DNA of 64,000 nucleotides, taken from assembly GCA_963815505.1 (NCBI GenBank), contig CAWFGU010000003.1, positions 62,001 to 126,000 on the forward strand. Direction: 5' to 3'. Below the pieces are notes generated by a model. It worked only from the letters and a program-made list of their open reading frames with translations, was not told the origin of the DNA and made no database searches. Positions 50,209 through 60,803 of the stretch are shown piece after piece. Position 1 is the stretch's first letter, and every line of letters begins with the position of its first letter. Source of the stretch: CAXBBB01 sp963815505 (GTDB taxonomy: Bacteria; Bacteroidota; Rhodothermia; Rhodothermales; BA12). Both the position numbers and the translations under genes were made by a program.

Positions 50209-51438
50209 TCAGGTGAATGCGTTTTCGCCCGTCACGTCTTGACCTACGACCAGCGTGTGGACTTCGTGTGTGCCCTCGTAGGTGACGACGCTTTCCAGGT
50301 TCATCATGTGCCGCATGACCGGATACATGCTCAGGACGCCGTTTCCGCCGAGCACCTGCCGCGCGCTGCGAGCGACGGTGAGCGCCATGTCGCAGTTGTT
50401 GCGCTTGGCGAGCGAGACGTGCTGCGGGCGCATCGTGCCGTCGTTTTTCATCTGTCCCAGTCGCAGGTTCATCAGTTGCGCTTTGGTGATCTCCTGGACC
50501 ATATCGGTCAGGCGCTCCTGGACGAGCTGGAAGCCACCGATGGGCCGTCCGAACTGACGACGCGCGCGGCTGTGCTGAACGGCCGCATCGTAGCACGACA
50601 TTGCCGCGCCCACGACGCCCCATGCGATGCCATACCGCGCCTGCGTCAGGCATGAGAGCGGGCCTTTCAGTCCCTTGACGCCCGGCAGCACATCGTCCGC
50701 CGATACGTGCACGTCGTCGAACAGAATCTCGGACGTGATGGCCGCGCGCAGCGACCACTTGTCCATGATGCGCGGAGCCCGAACGCCCTCTTTGTGGAGG
50801 TCGACCAGGAAGCCGCGGACCGTGTCGGTGTCGTCCTTCGCCCAGACGACAGCCACGTCGGCTTCGCTCGCATTGGTGCTCCACCGCTTGTAGCCAGTCA
50901 AGCGGTAACCGTTGCCGTCGCGGACGACGCGCGTCGTCATGCCGGACGGGTTAGAGCCATGATCAGGCTCGGTCAGTGCGAAACAGCCCAGCGCCTTACC
51001 GGACGCGAGAGCAGGAAGCCACTTTCTGCGCTGTTCCTCGCTGCCGTACTTCCAGATCGGATACATCACGAGCGATCCCATGACCGAGCAGAACGAGCGC
51101 AGTCCGCTATCGCCCCGCTCGATCTCTTGCATCATCAGACCATAGACGATGTTGTCGTATCCGCCGCCGCCGTACTCCTTGGGAACGACCGGGCCAATCA
51201 GCCCCAGGCGTGCGAACTCGGGCACCAGTTGGCGCGGGAACTCCATCGCGTGGGCTGCCTGCTCGATGATCGGATCGACCTCAGCCGTGACAAACGCACG
51301 CACGTCGTCGCGGATGCGCTTTTGCTCGTCGGTCAGCAGCGCGTCGATGTTGTAGTAGTCCAGGCCTTCGAAGTCCGGGTAGACGTACGTGCCGTTGTCG
51401 GCAGGGGCGTGTGCGGTGGCGGGGAGCAGTTCGGCCAT
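50209..51438 (-). CDS. Acyl-CoA dehydrogenase, glutaryl-CoA dehydrogenase-like
   Basis: FAD-dependent acyl-CoA oxidation; the sequence is closest in pattern to glutaryl-CoA dehydrogenase, which also decarboxylates. In 409 residues one sees LTDEQKRIRDDVRAFVTAEV, LGLIGPVVPKEYGGGG, CFALTEPDHGSNPSGMTTR (FAD binding), RARRQFGRPIGGFQLVQERL and the catalytic-base region NLESVVTYEGTHEVHTL with E as base. Final VGQDVTGENAFT is typical. It is divergent from the next gene, with 105 bp between starts. Lysine or tryptophan breakdown is a possible role. Confidence 0.9.
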   Translation of the reverse strand: MAELLPATAHAPADNGTYVYPDFEGLDYYNIDALLTDEQKRIRDDVRAFVTAEVDPIIEQAAHAMEFPRQLVPEFARLGLIGPVVPKEYGGGGYDNIVYGLMMQEIERGDSGLRSFCSVMGSLVMYPIWKYGSEEQRRKWLPALASGKALGCFALTEPDHGSNPSGMTTRVVRDGNGYRLTGYKRWSTNASEADVAVVWAKDDTDTVRGFLVDLHKEGVRAPRIMDKWSLRAAITSEILFDDVHVSADDVLPGVKGLKGPLSCLTQARYGIAWGVVGAAMSCYDAAVQHSRARRQFGRPIGGFQLVQERLTDMVQEITKAQLMNLRLGQMKNDGTMRPQHVSLAKRNNCDMALTVARSARQVLGGNGVLSMYPVMRHMMNLESVVTYEGTHEVHTLVVGQDVTGENAFT

Positions 51439-51543
51439 CGTCGGGTCGGGCGAAAGGAAAAGGCGTGGAAGCGGCGGCGATCCCGTGTGGGCGTGCCGGG
51501 CGTCAGTAAGTTACGCCGTCACTCTTGCCGCCGATCCTTTCCC

Positions 51544-52050
51544 ATGCGCTCCTTACGTTTCGTTTTCTTAACCCTTGTGCTGTTTGCCGCCGCATCGGTC
51601 CCCCCAGCCCAGTCTCAACAGCTCACGCCACGCTTCGGACTCGCCTTTCAGTCGATCCTGTCGCTGCAGGACGGCCTCGCCATCGGCTTTCATGGCCGCG
51701 CCGCCGCGCCGATCAATGCGGACCTGTCGATCGCCTTCGATCTAGGAGCCGCCGGGTTCGTTCTCGAAGGCCGCCGCAACGCGACCTACGTCGTCACGCC
51801 GCAGATCACGGCCATCCTCAACCTCCCCTCCTACCGCGACAACGCGACGTATGTCGGAGCGGGCTTTGGCTACTACGCGCCGGTCAACCGCGACGACAAC
51901 ACCAACGGCGGCCCGACCTTCCACGTCGCCTACGGCTGGATCCTGGGCCTGCGCGAAACGTCGCTCTTCATCGAAGTCGATCCCGCCCTCGTCGTAGCGC
52001 AGGAAGGCGTCAGCCTCGCGCTTCCCGTTCGCATCGGCGCCATCTTTTGA
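51544..52050 (+). CDS. Secreted beta-barrel-like hypothetical protein, 168 aa
   Basis: Unknown. A signal peptide (MRSLRFVFLTLVLFAAASVP, ending SQQ) precedes a mature domain of alternating strands: FGLAFQSILSLQDGLAIGFH, ADLSIAFDLGAAGFVLEG, ATYVGAGFGYYAPVNRD and VSLALPVRIGAIF at the end. The pattern and terminal hydrophobic/aromatic strand resemble small outer-membrane barrels. It resembles the gene at 32766 in layout. The ATG at 51544 is well placed; the next small gene starts 11 bases after the stop. Confidence 0.65.
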   Translation: MRSLRFVFLTLVLFAAASVPPAQSQQLTPRFGLAFQSILSLQDGLAIGFHGRAAAPINADLSIAFDLGAAGFVLEGRRNATYVVTPQITAILNLPSYRDNATYVGAGFGYYAPVNRDDNTNGGPTFHVAYGWILGLRETSLFIEVDPALVVAQEGVSLALPVRIGAIF

Positions 52051-52060
52051 GGTGCAGTCG

Positions 52061-52264
52061 ATGAAGGAATACAAAGTCGAGTCCCGAACTTACTACTCGA
52101 AGATGACGCTCAACAAAGAGCACATCGCCGAGAGATCGCAGGAGGAAGTCCAGCAGATCATGGACGATTACGTGCGCGATGGATGGCAACTCGCCTCCAC
52201 CGACGCCACCTCGTTCGGGGCCGCGGTCTACGTCTTCCTCTATTTCGAGCGAGAGAAGAAATAG
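52061..52264 (+). CDS. DUF4177-like small protein, 67 aa
   Basis: Small protein of the DUF4177 type, function unknown. It reads MKEYKVESRTYYSKMTLNKE and then VQQIMDDYVRDGWQLASTDA, the family's core, ending in a hydrophobic YVFLYFEREKK. A GTG nine bases upstream is possible, but the ATG at 52061 starts where the family usually starts and follows GAGGTG, one of the few clear Shine-Dalgarno-like sequences here. Confidence 0.75.
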   Translation: MKEYKVESRTYYSKMTLNKEHIAERSQEEVQQIMDDYVRDGWQLASTDATSFGAAVYVFLYFEREKK

Positions 52265-52268
52265 GCTG

Positions 52269-52976
52269 CTAGCTGGTCACGCGCCGCAGGATGCTGCCCA
52301 GCCGCTCGTGGTCGTCGCGCATCAGGCGGCTGAGCGTCTGGGCGGCGGCGACGAGAACGGCCTCTTTGTCGCGCTGAACCGGGTATACGTCGGCTTGGGC
52401 GCGCAGAGCAGCGACGAGCAGTTCGTCGACCGGCACGTTGGGATCGGGCGTCAGGGCGAGCGTGCGCAGGTAGTCGAACGGGGCGCCGAGCGCGCGCACG
52501 TCGGCGGCGTGGGCCAGCCGGACGGGATGGTGGATCGGTGCTGGAAATGGGGGGAGCGTCTGGCGCACCTGACCGCCGCGCGAGTGGGCCAGAAGCTGGG
52601 CGTGCAGCGTCGTCACAATCAGCCCGGGCACGTGCGGACGCTCGCTCGCTAATTCTTCGGGGGTCAGCCCATAAGCCCGAATGCGACGCGAAGGGTCGAG
52701 GCTGCCGATGGCGACGTGGCTCACCAGCCCGAACAGGCGCGTCCCGCCCGGCCCGGCGATTTCGATCCACGATCCGAACGCGATGTCGGATGCGTGTTCG
52801 TAGACCTCGGCTTCGAGCGTCCGCGTCGACGAGGCGATGACTTCGGCGATGGGGTCGCGCTCCGCCTTCGAGCCGGTCGGTGTGGCGTCTTCCCAGATCG
52901 AAGCGGGCTTAGGCGAAGCGTCCGGGCTGGCGCTAGTGTCCGGCTGGGCAAACAGGTCGTCGGGCGGTTGCGGCAT
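52269..52976 (-). CDS. Stand-alone HAS-barrel domain protein, 235 aa
   Basis: Contains a HAS-barrel (the N-terminal beta-barrel of HerA helicases and ATP synthases), probable at about residues 45-125: VIASSTRTLEAEVYEHASDI, FGSWIEIAGPGGTRLFGLVS, AYGLTPEELASERPHVPGLI. A helical C-terminal half (DYLRTLALTPDPNVPVDELL, RDKEAVLVAAAQTLSRLM) ends the protein. No Walker motif exists, so it is not an ATPase. The N-terminal 30 residues are disordered, P/D-rich. HerA or NurA genes are not adjacent. Family assignment is from pattern memory; a profile search would be decisive. Confidence 0.55.
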   Translation of the reverse strand: MPQPPDDLFAQPDTSASPDASPKPASIWEDATPTGSKAERDPIAEVIASSTRTLEAEVYEHASDIAFGSWIEIAGPGGTRLFGLVSHVAIGSLDPSRRIRAYGLTPEELASERPHVPGLIVTTLHAQLLAHSRGGQVRQTLPPFPAPIHHPVRLAHAADVRALGAPFDYLRTLALTPDPNVPVDELLVAALRAQADVYPVQRDKEAVLVAAAQTLSRLMRDDHERLGSILRRVTS

Positions 52977-53089
52977 CGGGGAGGAGAAGCGTTAGGGTCG
53001 GCAGGACGTCTGGTAAGGTTGGCAGACAGAAAGGTGTCAACATCTCCGAGAGCTGACATCTTTGGACCGGAAGCGGCGCGACGTGTCGC

Positions 53090-54526
53090 CTAGGCCTGAG
53101 ACAATTCGGGCGCATGGTAGGCGCTGGGCTCGGTTGGGGCCGCGCTCAGGGGCAGGCGGACACGGAAAACAGTGCAGCCCGGCTCACTCTCGACTTCGAT
53201 GGTGCCGCCATGCCCCGTCTCAACGATGCGGCGCACCACATCGAGCCCCAAACCCGTGCCTTCACCGACGCCCTTCGTCGTAAAGAACGGCTCGAAGATG
53301 TGGCTGCGCGTTTCTTCGTCCATGCCCGGCCCCGTATCGCGAATCTCGACGCACACACCGCCCCGATGCACATCCGGACGTGTCTGGATCGTGAGAACCC
53401 CGCCGCCGTGCATCGCGTCGACGGCATTGTCGATCAGATTGGTCCACACCTGGTTGATCTGGCCGCCGACGGCGCTGACGGGAGGCAAATCGTCTGCATA
53501 GTCGCGCTCGACGGTCACTCCGCCGTGGCGCAGTTGATAGCCCAGCATCGTCACTGTGGAATCCAACCCCTCGTGGATGTCGGTCGGCTCGTGGACGGGC
53601 GCCTGATCCATGTGCGAGTAGCTCTTGACTGACGTGACAAGATCGGAGATGCGGTCGGCGGCGGCGGCGATGTCGCGCAGCATCAGGTCGGCGGCGACGC
53701 TGGACTCGACCCACCGCAGCACGTCGCCGACGGCTTCGGGCGGCAACTCGGCAACGAAATTGTCGAGCGTGACCGTGTCCATACCGGCTTCGACGAACGT
53801 CTCGGCAAGATCGAATCCGTCCTCGACCCCGCGCTTTTCGAGCCAATCGACAAGTTCGTCTTCGCGCTCGCTGCGCTCCACTGCCGAGAGCCGACAGTGG
53901 CCGTCGATGGTCTCACTGATGGCGCACGCGAATGCCAACTGGCTGGGCGACAAATCGTACTTGGCGAGCAGGTGGACGCGGTCGGGCATCTGGTCGAGCC
54001 GCTCGCGCAGCGCCTGCGAGGTGCGTTTGAGGGCGGCGGCTGGGTTGTTGAGTTCGTGCGCCAGTCCGGCCGAGAGCTTGCCCAGCGCTGTCAGCTTGTC
54101 GCGCTGCTGCTCGGTCCGCGTCGACCACCGAATGCGGTCGGCGAGCGCTCCGGCGAGGATCGGATCGAGATCAGGCGCGCGCTGGAGCAGTTCGTCGAAG
54201 CGGTCGCGGTGAAGCGCCAGCCAGCGAATCGGCTCGGACGCGCGCGCCGTTCCGGCCCACTTGGTCATGCGCGAGCGCGGCAGCATCCCGCTGATCGAGC
54301 CGGACGAGACGACGAAGTGTCCGACTTCCTTGCCCTCCTTGACCGCCTGAATCACCATCGATCCTTCGAGGATCAGGAGCAGATGCTCGGCAGGTTCACC
54401 CTGCTTGAACAGGGTCTGACCGACATCCCCGCTCTTCTCTCGGGTCATGCCGAGCAGGACGCTGAGGTCACCGTCGCCCAGTGGCGCGAGCGGCGGGATG
54501 GCAGAGCGGAGTTCGTCGGGCGTCAT
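53090..54526 (-). CDS. Cytoplasmic sensor histidine kinase with N-terminal cyclic-nucleotide-binding-like domain
   Basis: Two-component kinase with no transmembrane segment. Residues 1-120 form a cNMP-binding-like barrel (LFKQGEPAEHLLLILEGSMV, ALHRDRFDEL), though the usual ligand cassette is weak (GSISGMLPR, GTARASE). The dimerisation helix has LTALGKLSAGLAHELNNPAAA with phosphoacceptor H157, a long middle region (160-290), and HATPase_c motifs (NQVWTNLIDNAVDAM, DTGPGMDEET, TTKGVGEGTGLGLDVVRRIV). No response regulator is adjacent. It is divergent from malQ, 112 bp between starts. It may sense a cyclic nucleotide or merely use the fold for dimerisation. Confidence 0.88.
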   Translation of the reverse strand: MTPDELRSAIPPLAPLGDGDLSVLLGMTREKSGDVGQTLFKQGEPAEHLLLILEGSMVIQAVKEGKEVGHFVVSSGSISGMLPRSRMTKWAGTARASEPIRWLALHRDRFDELLQRAPDLDPILAGALADRIRWSTRTEQQRDKLTALGKLSAGLAHELNNPAAALKRTSQALRERLDQMPDRVHLLAKYDLSPSQLAFACAISETIDGHCRLSAVERSEREDELVDWLEKRGVEDGFDLAETFVEAGMDTVTLDNFVAELPPEAVGDVLRWVESSVAADLMLRDIAAAADRISDLVTSVKSYSHMDQAPVHEPTDIHEGLDSTVTMLGYQLRHGGVTVERDYADDLPPVSAVGGQINQVWTNLIDNAVDAMHGGGVLTIQTRPDVHRGGVCVEIRDTGPGMDEETRSHIFEPFFTTKGVGEGTGLGLDVVRRIVETGHGGTIEVESEPGCTVFRVRLPLSAAPTEPSAYHAPELSQA

Positions 54527-54638
54527 CGCAAGGATCGGTTTTTCGCTCCAAACGCGTCATCGTGCGGATGGTGTCGCAGCGGATCGGCAGGCCGGATCGC
54601 CGTAGTTTGTCAGGCTACGCTCCTCAACTCTTCGGCCC

Positions 54639-56159
<1,521 letters not shown>

Positions 56160-56332
56160 CAGACGTGATCGGATAGGTGTACCGCTCGCTGGTTCTCCGC
56201 TCTCGCTTCTTGCTCCGCGAGAGGAGCACGTGCAAACCGCTTCCGGCGTAACGACGCTGCCATAACAGGCATGAAGCGGCACGGACCGCACGAAGGCGGG
56301 GTTGGACATCGTCGACTACTCCGACCTCTACC

Positions 56333-58103
56333 GTGTCTACTCCCCCCCTGCTAGGCTCCTATCCCACTGACTCCGGCGTTCGCTTCCACCTCTGGGCACC
56401 GAGCGCCGAGCGTCTGGCGATCCACTTGGAGGGCGGCGCGGTTCTTCCTCTCGAACCGCAGGGCGACGGGACGTTTCTCCTCACAACCGATCAGGCCCAT
56501 ATCGGGACACGGTACCGACTGTCGATGGACGACGGCTCTCCGATGCCCGATCCGGTCAGCCGCTTCCAGCCCGAGGGCGTACACGGACCGTCTCAGGTAG
56601 TTGGCGTAGACTTTGAATGGACGGACGACGACTGGCGAGGCGTGCCCCGGCAGGACTTGGTTTTCTACGAACTGCACGTCGGCACGTTTACACCCGAAGG
56701 CACATTCGCGGCGGCGACCGAGAAGCTGGCCTACCTGCGCGACCTGGGCATTACAGCCATCGAGTTGATGCCGCTCGCCGACTGGCCCGGACGCTGGGGA
56801 TGGGGCTACGACCACGCCGCCCTATTCGCCCCCTCTCGCGCCTATGGAGCGCCCGACGACTTGCGGCGGCTGGTGGACGAGGCCCACTCGCTCGGAATGG
56901 CCGTCTTTCACGACGTGATCTACAACCACCTAGGACCCGACGGCAGCTACTCGGCGGCATTCGGCCCGATGTTTACTAGATCAGCATCACACACCCTGGG
57001 GCAGCGCGATCAACCTCGACGACGAGGGCAGCGCAGCCGTTCGGCGCCTGTTCGTCGACAACGCGCGGATGTGGCTGACCGAGTACCGGATGGACGGCTT
57101 GCGCCTAGACGCGACCGACCAGCTCTACGATGACGGAAGCCCCCACTTCCTCGCCCAACTCACCGCCGCCGTAGACGCCCTGCCCGGCTGGAATCGCGTG
57201 CTGATCGCCGAAGATCATCGCAACCTGAACACGGTCGTTCAACCGCGAGCCGAAGGCGGCTATGGGCTGGACGGAGTATGGGTCGACGACTTCCACCACT
57301 TGATACGCAACCACATCGCAGGCGACGAGGAGCTGTACTATGCCGGTTACAAGAACAGTACGGCCGAGCAGATCGCCGATACGATCAATACGAACTGGTT
57401 TTACACCGGGCAGACGGCTGCTCACTGGGGTAAAACGCGCGGAAGCGATCCGGCAGGGCAGACGCCAGATCAGGCCGTGTTCTGCATCCAGAATCACGAC
57501 CAGATCGGCAACCGTCCGCTGGGCAATCGGCTGAGCGAAGACACGAAACCCGATCAATTCCGCGCTGCTTCGGCTCTGCTGCTGTTCTGCCCGCAGCTTC
57601 CGCTGCTGTTTCAAGGGCAAGAGTGGGCCGCGACCGCGCCGTTCCTGTTTTTCTCGGACCACGAACCCGAACTGGGAGCCAAGGTGACGGCAGGTCGAAA
57701 GGAGGAGTTCGCCGGATTCAGCGGCTTTTCGGGCGACGTTCCCGATCCCCAGGACCCCTCCAGTTTTGAGCGTTCCAAACTCGACTGGTCCGAGATCGAC
57801 TCCCCAAGCCACGGCCCCATCCTCGACCTCTACCGCGACCTGCTCGCCCTGCGCCGCAGCCTGCCGCACGGCCGCGCCAACGCTGCGGCACATGGCGAAA
57901 GCCTCCTCACCGTCCAACGTGGAGACTTCCTGCTCGTTGCCTGCTTGCGCGGAGCCGGATCGGTTGAACTGGGCGAGTGGAAAGACGCTCGCATCGTGCT
58001 TGACACGGCCGCCGAGCGCTACGGCGACGGTGGTCCCTACCGCACGCCCGAACGCGGATCGCTGCGGTTCGCCCGCCCCGCTGCCCTGGTGTTGCGGCGA
58101 TAA
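56333..58103 (+). pseudogene. treZ: Malto-oligosyltrehalose trehalohydrolase TreZ, one frameshift near 56978
   Basis: GH13 enzyme releasing trehalose from maltooligosyltrehalose made by TreY. The GTG at 56333 opens a frame with the CBM48-like domain (PTDSGVRFHLWAPSAERLAI) and GYDHAALFAPSRAYGAP, HDVIYNHLGPDGSYSAAFGP. At about 56978 the frame breaks; continuing in the next frame gives DQHHTPWGSAINLDDEG, MWLTEYRMDGLRLDATDQ (nucleophile D), VLIAEDHRNLN (acid/base E) and NHDQIGNRPLG. Removing one A near 56978 gives one 589-residue protein and 1770 bases. The conserved halves argue for a sequencing error. It lies between malQ and treY. Confidence 0.88.
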
Positions 58104-58181
58104 GCCTGCTTCGTTCCGGCCCATTAAGCTCAGCCAGAGCAGCAACGTCCGCCAGACCTTCCTCCTCACGCTAGTTCTCCC

Positions 58182-60803
58182 TTGTCCTCTACGTTCCGCG
58201 CCACCTACCGCCTCCAACTCCATCCCGGCTTCGATTTCGCAGCGTCGTGCGAGGTCGTGCCGTACCTGGCCGATTTGGGCGTGAGTCACCTGTATCTGTC
58301 GCCTATCATGCGGGCGCGCAAGGGGTCGACGCATGGCTACGACGTGGTGGATCACAACGCGATCAACGAGGAGTTAGGCGGGCGCGAAGGGTTCGATCGG
58401 CTCCGTGAGAGATGTGTCGCTCACGGAATGGGTATCATCCTCGACTTTGTGCCCAACCATGCGGGCGTCGGGTCGGAAAACAAGGCGTGGCAAGACGTAC
58501 TCGCTTATGGTCCGTCGTCGAGCTATGCGCGACTCTTCGACATCGACTGGATGCCGCTCAAAGACGAACTGGAAGGCAAGGTGCTGCTACCTTTTCTGGG
58601 GTCGACCTATGGCGAGTGCCTGGAGGGGGGAGATCTGACGCTGCACTACTCGGACGGACGGTACTGCCTCGACTACTACGACAACCGATTCGCCCTGTCG
58701 CCCGCCTCGTACGGCCCGATTCTGAACACGCTGCTCGGCACGTACGAGCGCGAGGATCCGTACTGGGACCTCAAAGACCTCGCCGATGCCTACGCAACGC
58801 TCGAACCGCGCGAGCGCGACAAAGCAGAAACCCTGCGGCTCCGGCTGATGGCCCTGGGCGAGCGCGTCGATTTGGCGGCGGCATCGGACCTGATGGAGCC
58901 TTCGGATCTGCACGACGTGCTCGAGCGGCAATTCTGGCGGCTGAGTTATTGGAAAACGGCGGGGCACGAAATCAACTACAGCCGCTTCTTCGACATCAAC
59001 GGACTGGCGGCGCTGCGCATGGAAGACGACCGCGTGTTCTGGCAGGCGCACAAACTGCTCGGCGAACTGCTCATGCTGCCCGGTGTCGACGGCGTGCGCA
59101 TCGATCACGTCGACGGACTGCTCGACCCACACCTCTACCTCGAGCGGCTGCGTGATCTGGGGGCGAACCACGTCTGGGTCGAGAAGATTTTCGGCCAGGG
59201 CGAAACGCTGCCAACGGACTGGCCGGTCGAAGGCACGACGGGTTACCGGTTCATGAACGACGCTGTCGGCGTTCTCCTCTTTCCGGGCGGCGAGGACGCG
59301 CTCAACCGAACGTACCGGCGTCAGGTGCCGGACGGACTGCCGTTCGCCGAGGTCGCCTATAACGGCAAGCGGCTGGTGATGCAGACCTCGCTGTCGAGCG
59401 AGCTCTTCCGGCTGGCCTACGAACTCGACCTGCTCTCCGAAAGCGACTACCGCACGCGCGACTTCACGCTCGAAGCGCTGCGCGAGGCGCTGGCCGAGAT
59501 CATCGCGTCGATGGACCGCTACCGCACCTACCTGCCCCACGAAGTCGAGGAGTCGGCGGGCGTGCTGCGCGAAGCCGTCGAGCGGGCGCAGCGGCGCGAT
59601 CCGGCAGGCGAGCGCTCGGTCTACGGCTTCATCGAGCGCGTGCTGATGGGCGACGTGCTTCCTTCCCAACGGTCGGCACGGCGCAAGATCGTGGGCCGGT
59701 TCCAGCAGTATAGCGCGCCGGTCATGGCAAAGGGTGTCGAGGACACAGCGTTCTACCGGTGGACGCGGCTGGCGGCGCTCAACGAAGTCGGCGGCGAACC
59801 CGATCACTTCGGAACGACGCCCGAAGCGCTACACGCCCGCGCCCGCTACCGCGCCCGCGTCTACCCCAACGCGCTGCTCGCTACCGCGACGCACGATCAT
59901 AAGCGCGGCGAGGACACGCGCCTGCGCATCGCCGCGCTCTCCGAGTTCGCTGGCGAGTGGGAAGTCATAAGCGGCGCGCTGGCCGACGTGGGCAGCCGCT
60001 ACGTCCAGGTCGTGCGCCCGCTTCCAGACGACGCCTACCTGTTCGCCCAAACGCTGATCGCTCTGTGGCACGACGCCGACCGCGACTCGCTGACAGGACC
60101 GGCTGGCCGCCTACGCGCTCAAAGCCGCGCGCGAGAGCAAACGCCACACCAGTTGGATCACACCGGACGACGCGTACGAGCAGGCCCTGGACGCCTACGT
60201 CCGAGGCGTAACGACGGACGCAGAAACGTCCGGCATCCTCGACGACCTGAGCGCCCAAATCGCGCAGGCCGCCTTTACCAAAACGATCAGCCAGACGCTG
60301 CTCAAGCTCACCCAGCCCGGCGTCCCCGACCTGTACCAGGGCACCGAGCGCCTCGACCTGTCCCTCGTCGATCCTGACAACCGCCGCCCCGTCGACTTCG
60401 ATGCGCTGAGCGACCAGTTAGTCGGCTGTACGCCCGTTCATCGACGCTCCGAGATGGACACAATCACGCGCTACGACCGACGAGCAGAATCCGCTGATGA
60501 AGCATGCCGTCCTCGCCAGCCTTCTCGGCGCTCCGAAAGCGGCTTCCCGATCTCTTCGCCGGATCGTACCAAGCGCTCGACGCGCCCGAACCTCTCGTTG
60601 CCTACGCGCGCCAGGGAGGCGGCGCCCAACTCGTCGTAATTCTGCCGCGCTGGATGCCCAATTCCGACGAGGAACTGAGCGTCGACCTCCCCGAGGGCGA
60701 CGGAGCGTGGCGTTGCATCCTCACCAGCGAGCACGCAGACGGACCGAGCGTCACCCTTGCTCGCCCGGTTCTGTGGCGCGCGTTCGTGCGGGAGACTCGC
60801 TAG
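58182..60803 (+). pseudogene. treY: Malto-oligosyltrehalose synthase TreY, three apparent single-base insertions near 60096, 60475 and 60530
   Basis: GH13 enzyme converting the reducing end of a maltooligosaccharide into a trehalose unit. A TTG at 58182 starts STFRATYRLQLHPGFDF. The first 640 residues are intact, with YLSPIMRARKGSTHGYDVVD, IILDFVPNHAG, GVRIDHVDGLLDP (nucleophile), WVEKIFGQGETLP (acid/base) and AKGVEDTAFYRWTRL. The frame breaks at GGACC (60096), and resumes DRLAAYALKAARESKRHTSW to GVPDLYQGTERLDLSLVDPD; breaks again near 60475 before TDEQNPLMKHAVLASLL and near 60530 before ALRKRLPDLFAGSYQAL. Dropping one base at each gives 872 residues. The 3' end overlaps the convergent kinase gene by 53 bases. 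Confidence 0.85.
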
